Assembly: GCA_900318065.1 (NCBI GenBank)
Contig: ONIY01000020.1
Location: forward strand, 1 to 64,000
DNA: 64,000 nucleotides
Reading direction: 5' to 3'
Origin: an uncultured Prevotellaceae bacterium
GTDB taxonomy: Bacteria > Bacteroidota > Bacteroidia > Bacteroidales > Muribaculaceae
Part shown: in pieces, positions 57,703-64,000 of the stretch
How the letters are laid out: the number at the start of each line of letters is the position of its first letter
Position numbering within the stretch: position 1 is the first letter of the stretch
Position numbers and translations under genes: made by a program
Notes under the pieces: generated by a model
Seen by the model: only the letters and a program-made list of their open reading frames with translations
The model's database searches: none
What the model was told of the DNA's origin: nothing

Positions 57703-57710
57703 TAATTTTG
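57703..57710 (+). promoter_or_regulatory. -7 element for nrdJ
   Basis: TAATTTTG lies 59 bp before the GTG at 57769. The 170-bp leader region is AT-rich and I see no B12-box, so no cobalamin riboswitch is called. Confidence 0.4.
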
Positions 57711-57768
57711 CATGTTTTTCGAGTAAATGAAGAATTGATAAAACTAAAACTTTCAAAGATATTAAACA

Positions 57769-60327
57769 GTGGAAAAGAAAACTTACACCTACGATGAGGC
57801 CTACCATGCCTCATTAGACTATTTCAAGGGCGATGAGCTTGCGGCTAGGGTCTGGGCGACAAAATATGCTCTCAAGGATTCCTTTGGACACCTCTATGAG
57901 CACACCCCCGACGACATGCATCATCGCATAGCAAGCGAGCTTGCCCGCATCGAGAAGAAATATCCTAACCCCATGAGCGAGCAGCAAATCTTTGACCTGC
58001 TCAAGAACTTCCGTTATATTGTGCCACAGGGCAGCCCCATGGCAGGAATTGGCAACAATTTCCAGGTGGGGTCACTGAGCAACTGCTTTGTGATTGGACT
58101 TGACGGACAGCCCGACTCCTACGGTGGCATCATCAAGATTGACGAGGAGCAGGTGCAGCTCATGAAGCGCCGTGGTGGTGTGGGACACGACTTGTCACAC
58201 ATCCGCCCACTGGGGTCGCCAGTGAAAAACTCGGCATTGACTTCTACAGGACTGGTGCCTTTCATGGAGCGTTACAGCAACTCCACTCGCGAGGTGGCTC
58301 AAGACGGACGCCGTGGCGCCCTCATGCTCACCGTGAGCATCAAGCACCCCGACAGTGAGTCGTTTATCGACGCCAAGATGGTGGAGGGTAAGGTGACAGG
58401 TGCCAACGTGTCGGTGCGCATCGACGACGCCTTTATGCAGGCAGCAGTCGACGGTGCTGAATACGTTCAGCAGTTTCCCATCGACTCCGATCAACCCCTC
58501 TACACCAAGAAAATTGACGCCCGCAAACTGTGGGAGAAAATCGTGCACAACGCATGGAAGAGTGCCGAGCCGGGTGTGCTGTTCTGGGACACCATCACCC
58601 GTGAGGCAGTGCCCGACTGCTATGCCGACCTGGGCTTCCGCACCATCTCCACCAACCCCTGCGGCGAGATTCCTTTGTGTCCCTACGACAGTTGCCGACT
58701 AATCGCAGTAAACCTCTATAGTTATGTGGTTAACCCATTCACTAAAGATGCTTACTTTGATTTCGACCTTTTCAAGGAGCACATTGGCTACACTCAGCGC
58801 ATGATGGACGACATCATCGACCTTGAGATGGAGAAGATTGAGGCAATCCTGGCAAAGATTAAGCAAGACCCTGAGACCGAGGAGGTTAAACAGACTGAGT
58901 TAAATCTTTGGACTAAGATTCGCAACAAGACTCTCAAGGGCCGCCGCACTGGAGTGGGCACTACTGGTGAGGGCGATATGATAGCCGCTATGGGTCTCAC
59001 CTACGGCACTCCCGAGGCGACCGAGTTCTCAGTGTCGGTTCACAAGGCTCTGGCACTGGCTGCCTATCGCTCATCGGTTAACATGGCTCGTGAGCGTGGC
59101 GCGTTTGAGATTTATGATGCCAAGCGCGAGGAGAACAATCCTTTCATTGGCCGTATTCGTGAAGCCGACCCCGAACTTTATGACCTGATGGTGAAGTATG
59201 GCCGTCGTAACATCGCTTGCCTTACTATTGCGCCAACGGGCACCACTAGTATCTTGACCCAGACAACTTCGGGCATCGAACCAGTGTTCCTGCCTGTGTA
59301 CAAGCGTCGCCGCAAGGTGAATCCAAGCGACAAGGATGTGAGGGTCGACTATGTGGATGAGTCGGGCGACTCGTTTGAGGAATACATTGTCTATCACCAC
59401 AAGTTCATCACCTGGATGAAGACTAATGGCATTGAGGTGCGCGACGACTACACTCAAGAGCAGATTGATGAACTTGTCTCAAGGTCGCCTTACTACAAGG
59501 CCACCAGCAACGATGTGGACTGGCTCAACAAGGTGCGCATGCAAGGCGCTGTGCAAAAGTGGGTTGATCACAGCATTAGTGTAACCATCAATCTTCCTAA
59601 CGACATCAGCGAGGAAATGGTGGGCAAGCTTTATGTTGAGGCTTGGCGCTCGGGATGCAAGGGTTGTACCGTCTATCGTGACGGCTCTCGCAGTGGTGTG
59701 CTCATCTCACTCTCGGGCGACGGCAAGAACAAGAGCAAGAAGGACGAGAAGAAAGGCCTTTATATGGCCGAGGAGGAGCACATCCTCAAGCGTCCTATTG
59801 AACTCGAGGCCGACGTGGTTAGATTCCAGAACAACAAGGAGAAGTGGATTGCTTTCATTGGTCTCATCGACAATCGCCCCTATGAGATCTTCACTGGTAT
59901 TGCCGACGATGATGAGGGTATCTTCTGTCCTAAGTCGGTGACTAAGGGTAAGATTATCAAGGCTGTGAATGAGAATGGCGAGAAGCGTTACGACTTCCAG
60001 TTCATCAACAAGCGTGGCTTTAAGACCACTATCGAGGGTCTGAGCGAGAAGTTCAATCCTGAGTTCTGGAACTATGCTAAGCTCATCTCGGGTGTGCTGC
60101 GCTATGGTATGCCCATTGAGCAGGTTCTCAAACTCGTGAGCAGCCTCGAACTCGACAACAAGAGCATCAACACCTGGAAGATGGGTGTGGAGCGCGCTCT
60201 CAAGAAGTACTTGCCTAATGGCACCAAACTGAGCGGACAGACTTGTCCCAACTGTGGCCAGGAAAGCTTAGTTTATCAAGAGGGATGCCTCATTTGCACC
60301 AACTGTGGCACATCTCGCTGCGGTTAG
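57769..60327 (+). CDS. nrdJ: Adenosylcobalamin-dependent (class II) ribonucleoside-diphosphate reductase
   Basis: 852 residues from a GTG. It makes deoxyribonucleotides in the absence or presence of oxygen, using B12 as radical source. The ten-stranded barrel is recognisable: first redox Cys in SLSNCFV, the substrate loop NSTREVAQDGRRGALM, the thiyl Cys with its Glu in NPCGEIPL, and the APTGTTSILTQTTSGIEPVF phosphate loop. The C-terminus has a regulatory/zinc part, CPNCGQESL and CTNCGTSRCG, whose last Cys residues can re-reduce the active site. There is no ATP cone at the N-terminus. It is monocistronic. Confidence 0.96.
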   Translation: MEKKTYTYDEAYHASLDYFKGDELAARVWATKYALKDSFGHLYEHTPDDMHHRIASELARIEKKYPNPMSEQQIFDLLKNFRYIVPQGSPMAGIGNNFQVGSLSNCFVIGLDGQPDSYGGIIKIDEEQVQLMKRRGGVGHDLSHIRPLGSPVKNSALTSTGLVPFMERYSNSTREVAQDGRRGALMLTVSIKHPDSESFIDAKMVEGKVTGANVSVRIDDAFMQAAVDGAEYVQQFPIDSDQPLYTKKIDARKLWEKIVHNAWKSAEPGVLFWDTITREAVPDCYADLGFRTISTNPCGEIPLCPYDSCRLIAVNLYSYVVNPFTKDAYFDFDLFKEHIGYTQRMMDDIIDLEMEKIEAILAKIKQDPETEEVKQTELNLWTKIRNKTLKGRRTGVGTTGEGDMIAAMGLTYGTPEATEFSVSVHKALALAAYRSSVNMARERGAFEIYDAKREENNPFIGRIREADPELYDLMVKYGRRNIACLTIAPTGTTSILTQTTSGIEPVFLPVYKRRRKVNPSDKDVRVDYVDESGDSFEEYIVYHHKFITWMKTNGIEVRDDYTQEQIDELVSRSPYYKATSNDVDWLNKVRMQGAVQKWVDHSISVTINLPNDISEEMVGKLYVEAWRSGCKGCTVYRDGSRSGVLISLSGDGKNKSKKDEKKGLYMAEEEHILKRPIELEADVVRFQNNKEKWIAFIGLIDNRPYEIFTGIADDDEGIFCPKSVTKGKIIKAVNENGEKRYDFQFINKRGFKTTIEGLSEKFNPEFWNYAKLISGVLRYGMPIEQVLKLVSSLELDNKSINTWKMGVERALKKYLPNGTKLSGQTCPNCGQESLVYQEGCLICTNCGTSRCG

Positions 60328-60389
60328 TTGAGAGAAGCTTGGCAAGGCACTGCTTTGCGAGGTGTCTCAAATAGTGAGGCTACAACCTG

Positions 60390-60983
60390 TTATAACTCCT
60401 CAAGGCGTTGCCCCACCAGTGTGTTTAGCTCCTTGAGGAGTTCTTTTAGACTGGCTGGTGGGGTAGTGCTGTGGTGCACGGCGATGCCGTTGATGCCGGT
60501 TGACATAAGGCGGGAGAGTGCTGTGGCATGGCTGTAGGGCGCAATTACTGGCTCTTCAAGGCCTGTGGCATGCATTTGTTTCACCATTTCCAGGCAGTCG
60601 TCCAGATTGTCGCTTGCCACAGCGATGTAGTCGATGGCAGTGCGTGGAATAAAGGGAACATCGGCAGCACTGGATACAGTGATTCCCAAGAAGGGCTCTT
60701 CGCCAAGCCGTTTGCGCGCATCAATCACATCGGCAGGTGAGCCCACGTTCAGGTGAACCCCCGAGACCTTAGTCGCGGCTGCATTGTCCACGTCGTCCTC
60801 CAGCGAGAGAAACGCCTCGAGGGAGTTGCATCTCTCCTGTAGATCTTTTACTACGGGTTCAATCTCACTTTGTGGCAGCAGGCTAAAGTCGAGCCTTAAC
60901 CATCGGCAGCCATTTTCAAGAGCCTGCTGCGCTGTTTCTATCATCTCATGGACATTGCTGCCACCAACTATATATTGTAACAT
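60390..60983 (-). CDS. ThiE-like (thiamine phosphate synthase superfamily) TIM-barrel protein
   Basis: 197 residues. The TIM-barrel order follows ThiE: GCRWLRLDF, a short SLEDDVDNAAATKVSGVHLNVG strand-loop, GITVSSAAD, DYIAVAS and GINGIAVHHS at the phosphate end. ThiE normally has more conserved pyrophosphate-binding residues (GxHLGQ, SxxGV); here GVHLN replaces GVHLGQ, so the catalytic identity is doubtful. No other thi gene is nearby. A -7 box on the - strand at 60988-60995 is only 4 bp from the ATG, which suggests a leaderless mRNA. Confidence 0.7.
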   Translation of the reverse strand: MLQYIVGGSNVHEMIETAQQALENGCRWLRLDFSLLPQSEIEPVVKDLQERCNSLEAFLSLEDDVDNAAATKVSGVHLNVGSPADVIDARKRLGEEPFLGITVSSAADVPFIPRTAIDYIAVASDNLDDCLEMVKQMHATGLEEPVIAPYSHATALSRLMSTGINGIAVHHSTTPPASLKELLKELNTLVGQRLEEL

Positions 60984-61066
60984 AGGGCAAAAGTAACAAT
61001 TTTTTTGACGCTAAGTACTCTATTATCTAGTTTTTTTAATAAAATTATATAAAAAAAGACTTATAG

Positions 61067-61099
61067 TTTGTCACGGTAGAGAATTTTTTTGTACTTTTG
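61067..61099 (+). promoter_or_regulatory. Promoter of the zapA-rny region
   Basis: TTTG (61067-61070), 21 bp, then TACTTTTG (61092-61099), 17 bp before the ATG at 61117. Confidence 0.7.
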
Positions 61100-61116
61100 T
61101 AAAATTTTGGAGAACT

Positions 61117-61410
61117 ATGGCAAATGAGTTGCAACAGACACTGGCACGCATCATCAGCAAGAGTAACATCTTGGTTGAAAAATATCGTGCCCTAGAGCGA
61201 GCTCATCAAGAGCTTGCCAGCGACAATGAGCAACTCAAGAATGAGATAGAGCAAATGAAGAAAGATAACGAGCGCATCAAGCAAGAAATCAGCTACTTGA
61301 AGATGGCTCGAGTGATAGCTCCCACTCATGAGGATGTGGACAATGCCAGAACCACAATCTCCACATTAGTGCGGGACATTGACAAATGCATCGCTCAACT
61401 TAATGAATGA
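61117..61410 (+). CDS. Coiled-coil protein next to zapA
   Basis: 97 residues. Residues ~18-65 form an almost unbroken heptad coiled coil (YRALERAHQELASDNEQLKNEIEQMKKDNERIKQEISYLK). Short ordered segments lie either side. No enzyme motif is present. It ends 12 bp before zapA, and the arrangement recalls the pairing of small coiled-coil factors with ZapA at the division ring (the ZapB role), but homology to ZapB is not evident. Cytoplasmic. Confidence 0.75.
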   Translation: MANELQQTLARIISKSNILVEKYRALERAHQELASDNEQLKNEIEQMKKDNERIKQEISYLKMARVIAPTHEDVDNARTTISTLVRDIDKCIAQLNE

Positions 61411-61422
61411 TGCTTGATTATA

Positions 61423-61722
61423 ATGGAAAGCAACGATAAAAACTTAAATATATTGATAAGGATTGCCGATGTTGAGCCCATTGCGCTCACCATCCCACGC
61501 GACGAGGAAGCAACCTATCGAGAGGCCGAGAAGCTTGTTAACACGCTGTGGAACAAGTGGATTAACCGCTTTGAAGGTGAGAATTCCTCGCAGCGGGTAA
61601 TGGCAATGGTTGCTTTCCAGTTTGCAAGACTTTATTCTAAGTCTTATAATCAAAATGTCGCTGTCAACAAGTTCCTGACCCAGTTTGAGCAAGAGCTCAA
61701 CGATGTGGTCGTGAAGATATAA
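61423..61722 (+). CDS. zapA: Cell division protein ZapA
   Basis: 99 residues from the ATG at 61423. A TTG three codons earlier is less likely. It bundles FtsZ filaments at mid-cell. The N-terminal globular part (LNILIRIADVEPIALTIPRDEEATYREAEKLVNTLWNKW) has the ZapA fold, and the C-terminal helix (QRVMAMVAFQFARLYSKSYNQ) is the dimer coil. It lies between the coiled-coil gene and a structured intergenic region leading to rny. Confidence 0.9.
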   Translation: MESNDKNLNILIRIADVEPIALTIPRDEEATYREAEKLVNTLWNKWINRFEGENSSQRVMAMVAFQFARLYSKSYNQNVAVNKFLTQFEQELNDVVVKI

Positions 61723-61726
61723 GATG

Positions 61727-61880
61727 ACGCCTCGTGAGGCAGTGAGCCGTTGTGTCTTACAATGTGAGCATTGCCGGCCGGGACGACCAAAATATTGACT
61801 AATAGGTTCCTGCACTTCTTGCGCAAGTTCGTGCCCATTTGTGTGTGGCTTGCGGCGAGCGGTGCTTTTTATTTAATATA
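61727..61880 (+). ncRNA. ssrS: Candidate 6S RNA (ssrS) between zapA and rny
   Basis: The 171 bp between the zapA stop and the rny ATG has no gene but much structure: CAATG-TGAG-CATTG, then GCAC-TT-CTTGCGCAAG-TTC-GTGC, flanked by imperfectly complementary GC-rich arms (GCCTCG...GAGCC and GGCTTGCGGCGAGC) and a T-rich end (TTTTTATTTAATATATTTTA). The gene for 6S RNA follows zapA in gammaproteobacteria, and I believe it often sits at this zapA-rny junction in Bacteroidetes. The identity is inferred from position and fold, not from a sequence match. Confidence 0.5.
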
Positions 61881-61893
61881 TTTTATTTTTATA

Positions 61894-63435
61894 ATGGACA
61901 TATTTATTTATATCACAGTAGCAATCGTGGCTCTGGTAATAGGAGCTGTTGTGGCAAGTATGATTTCAAAGCGTAGCGCTAAGTCGCAGGCCAACACGAT
62001 TGTGGAAAAGGCTAAACTTGAGGCCGAGGTGCTTAAGAACAACGAAGTGTTGAAGGGTAAAGAAGAAGGACTTGCTATAAAAAGCGAGAGCGAGAAGCAA
62101 GCCAATGCCCGCCTTGCCAAGGTGCAGTCAAGTGAGGCTAAACTAAAGCAGAGAGAAATTCAACTCAATCAGCAGCAACAGGAGTTGCAGCGCAAGAAAA
62201 ACGAGACCGACTCACTGAAGGTGAACCTCGACAATCAGCTGGCTGTGCTCGACGACCGCAAGAAAGAGGTTGATAAAATGGAAATGAAGGTGCGCGACAC
62301 CTTGGAGCACGTGAGCGGACTCTCGGCCGAGGAGGCTAAGGAGAAACTCATTGAGTCGCTCAAGGATGAGGCTAAGACTGCCGCCGCCAGTTATATCAAC
62401 GATATCATGGACGACGCTAAGCTCACTGCCAACAAGGAGGCTAAGCGCATCATCGTCACCACTATTCAGCGCGTTGCCACCGAGACGGCTATTGAAAATG
62501 CCGTCACTGTGTTCCACATCGACAACGATGAGATGAAGGGACGCATCATTGGCCGCGAAGGACGCAACATTCGCGCTCTGGAGGCCGCTACTGGCATTGA
62601 GATTATCGTTGACGATACCCCCGAGGCTATCGTGCTCTCAAGCTTTGACCCCGTGCGTAGGGAGATTGCACGACTGGCTCTCCATCAACTGGTTGCCGAC
62701 GGCCGCATCCATCCTGCTCGCATCGAGGAGGTTGTTGCCAAGGTGCGCAAGCAGGTTGAGGACGAGATTATCGAGACTGGTAAGCGCACAGCCATCGACC
62801 TGGGTATCCATGGCCTGCACCCCGAGCTCATTCGTCTCATTGGAAAGATGAAATACCGCTCGAGCTACGGTCAGAACTTGCTGCAGCACTCACGTGAGAC
62901 AGCCAACTTGTGTGCCGTGATGGCTAGCGAGCTTGGATTGAATCCCAAGAAGGCCCGCCGTGCTGGACTGCTCCACGACATTGGCAAGGTGCCCGATGAT
63001 GAGCCCGAGTTGCCACACGCTCAGCTTGGCATGAAGCTTGCCGAGAAATACAAGGAGAAAGGCGACATTTGCAATGCTATTGGTGCTCACCACGACGAGG
63101 AGGAGGCTACCAGCCTCTATGCTCCCATCGTGCAAGTGTGCGACGCCATCTCGGGTGCGCGTCCTGGTGCACGCCGCGAGGTTGTCGAGGCCTATATCAA
63201 GCGTCTTAACGACCTGGAGCGTCTGGCAATGTCTTATCCCGGTGTTGTCAAGACCTACGCCATCCAGGCTGGTCGCGAGCTGCGCGTGATCGTTGGCGCC
63301 GACAAGATTAGTGATCAAGAGACCGAGAAACTCTCAACCGAGATAGCTCAGAAGATTCAAGACGAGATGACCTATCCCGGACAAGTGAGAATTACCGTTA
63401 TCCGCGAAACTCGTGCCGTTAGCTTTGCTAAATAA
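61894..63435 (+). CDS. rny: Ribonuclease Y
   Basis: 513 residues from the ATG at 61894. The longer frame to 61771 runs through the structured RNA region. The endoribonuclease starts mRNA decay at the membrane. Domains: an N-terminal transmembrane helix ([20 protein letters not shown]), a long charged coiled coil (to ~residue 200), a KH domain ([34 protein letters not shown]), and an HD domain ([17 protein letters not shown], later [10 protein letters not shown]). The length and order match the Bacillus enzyme. It is followed after 14 bp by ricT, whose Bacillus homologue tunes RNase Y. Confidence 0.96.
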   Translation: MDIFIYITVAIVALVIGAVVASMISKRSAKSQANTIVEKAKLEAEVLKNNEVLKGKEEGLAIKSESEKQANARLAKVQSSEAKLKQREIQLNQQQQELQRKKNETDSLKVNLDNQLAVLDDRKKEVDKMEMKVRDTLEHVSGLSAEEAKEKLIESLKDEAKTAAASYINDIMDDAKLTANKEAKRIIVTTIQRVATETAIENAVTVFHIDNDEMKGRIIGREGRNIRALEAATGIEIIVDDTPEAIVLSSFDPVRREIARLALHQLVADGRIHPARIEEVVAKVRKQVEDEIIETGKRTAIDLGIHGLHPELIRLIGKMKYRSSYGQNLLQHSRETANLCAVMASELGLNPKKARRAGLLHDIGKVPDDEPELPHAQLGMKLAEKYKEKGDICNAIGAHHDEEEATSLYAPIVQVCDAISGARPGARREVVEAYIKRLNDLERLAMSYPGVVKTYAIQAGRELRVIVGADKISDQETEKLSTEIAQKIQDEMTYPGQVRITVIRETRAVSFAK

Positions 63436-63449
63436 TTGAGTTGGCTCTC

Positions 63450-64000
63450 ATGAACGAAATCAACAACCAAATAACGCCTCAGGAATCGGCCAGCACCAGT
63501 AAGTGTGGAGGCTGCGACAGTTGTGGTGGCAATGCATTTGCTGCTCGCTGCAACCTCGACAGCTTTAACTGGCTTGACGATGTGCCGGGTGGGAAGAACG
63601 ACTTCGATATCGTGGAGGTGCATTTCAAGAACACCAGGCGGGGGTTCTATCGCAACTCGGCGAAGCTCGACCTCCATCAGGGCGATGTGGTGGCTGTAGA
63701 GGCTAATCCCGGCCATGACATTGGCACTGTGGCACTCACCGGAAAGCTGGCGATGCTGCAGATGAAGCGCACTCGACTGCGTCCCGATGCCGAGATCTTG
63801 AGAGTGTTCCGAAAAGCCAAACCTGCCGACATCGAACGGTTTGAGCAGGCTAAGGCCAAGGAAATCGACACGATGATTCGCTCTCGCAAGATTGCCAAGG
63901 ACCTGGGTCTTGAGATGAAAATTGGCGACGTGGAGTATCAGGGCGATGGAAACAAAGCGATATTCTACTATATCGCCGATGGACGCGTCGACTTTCGCCA
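63450..64000 (+). CDS. ricT: PSP1-domain protein RicT/YaaT, truncated by the window end
   Basis: The frame is open from the ATG at 63450 to the last base, with 183 residues seen. Residues ~18-28 contain a Cys cluster (CGGCDSCGG), then a PSP1 domain: FDIVEVHFKNTRRGFYRN, LHQGDVVAVEANPGHDIGTVALTG. A helical RSRKIAKDLGLEMKIGDVEYQGDGNKAIFYY segment follows, as in YaaT. In Bacillus subtilis RicT works with RicA and RicF in an Fe-S protein complex that directs RNase Y. The immediate rny-ricT neighbourhood supports the same partnership here. The C-terminus and any downstream ric genes lie outside the window. Confidence 0.9.
   Translation, partial: MNEINNQITPQESASTSKCGGCDSCGGNAFAARCNLDSFNWLDDVPGGKNDFDIVEVHFKNTRRGFYRNSAKLDLHQGDVVAVEANPGHDIGTVALTGKLAMLQMKRTRLRPDAEILRVFRKAKPADIERFEQAKAKEIDTMIRSRKIAKDLGLEMKIGDVEYQGDGNKAIFYYIADGRVDFR

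Noticed and set aside
57598..57768. Cobalamin riboswitch before the B12-dependent nrdJ
   Set aside because: No B12-box-like sequence or multi-stem fold is visible in the AT-rich leader.
61771..61893. Longer N-terminus of RNase Y
   Set aside because: It would begin at a TTG inside the structured RNA region and put 41 residues before the normal N-terminal membrane helix.
1..64000. CRISPR array or cas genes
   Set aside because: I saw no regularly spaced 24-40-bp repeats with unique spacers. The tandem arrays at 14.35 and 14.55 kb have no spacers, and the PD-(D/E)XK protein lacks Cas4 cysteines.

Overview
The window looks like a chromosomal segment of a Bacteroidota gut or oral anaerobe. Order Bacteroidales is likely, in the Muribaculaceae/Prevotella/Bacteroides range. 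The evidence is a promoter architecture seen again and again (TTTG or TTG, 19-21 bp, TAnnTTTG), weak Shine-Dalgarno sites, roughly 50% GC genes with AT-rich spacers, and typical gene content: PPi-dependent phosphofructokinase, trimeric [FeFe] hydrogenase, B12-dependent ribonucleotide reductase, TonB-dependent receptor, DPP5-like S9 peptidase, DUF5606, FdtA/WxcM ketoisomerases and a secreted CBM26/dockerin protein. I cannot fix the genus from sequence alone.

Layout. 1-3.1 kb: the 3' part of a very large phage- or element-like surface protein whose C-terminus resembles a diversity-generating-retroelement (DGR) target, followed by hairpins and a terminator. 3.2-6.5 kb: a redox group (flavin reductase, NTF2-like protein, divergent HxlR regulator, exported flavin-reductase-like protein) and a macro-like/DUF1810 fusion. 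6.9-14.3 kb: tRNA-Pro, aspS, a THUMP-like methyltransferase, then an operon of nth, a fused CCA-adding enzyme/O6-alkylguanine-DNA alkyltransferase and a thioesterase, then pheS. 14.3-15.0 kb: decayed, repeat-rich DNA with an 11-bp array and a 63-bp duplication. 15.0-22.3 kb: S9 peptidase with a frameshifted lipoprotein signal, a TonB receptor with a His/Cys-rich exported protein, TrpB2 and a Wza-like export lipoprotein. 22.5-26.8 kb: the hydBAC electron-bifurcating hydrogenase operon.

26.8-35 kb: U32 peptidase, tRNA-Met, an M16 homologue lacking its zinc site, kdsB, an AT-rich AlbA_2/HATPase gene that looks acquired, a HerA/DUF853 ATPase and a small TPR protein with an apparently leaderless transcript. 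35-41.3 kb: one promoter and seven head-to-tail genes (rfbB, rfbA, two FdtA/WxcM paralogues, a DegT aminotransferase, an SGNH-like membrane protein, murI), which suggests synthesis of a dTDP-3-amino-3,6-dideoxyhexose for surface glycans plus D-glutamate supply. 41.3-50.6 kb: uraA, a PD-(D/E)XK nuclease, aroE, comEC, DUF5606, an ADP-ribosylglycohydrolase and alaS. 50.6-55.9 kb: a MerR regulator, a frameshift-split CBM26/dockerin gene, pfp, a 227-bp palindromic element and a nitroreductase. 56-64 kb: a 5'-nucleotidase preceded by a tiny beta-grasp-like gene, nrdJ, a ThiE-like protein, then coiled coil-zapA-candidate 6S RNA-rny-ricT, the last running off the window.

The strongest candidates for something new are the CCA-transferase/MGMT fusion beside nth, the DGR-like target, the macro/DUF1810 fusion, the tandem ketoisomerases in which one has lost part of its HxH motif, and the rny-ricT pairing with a structured RNA in front. 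There is no CRISPR array, transposase, integrase or reverse transcriptase in the window.
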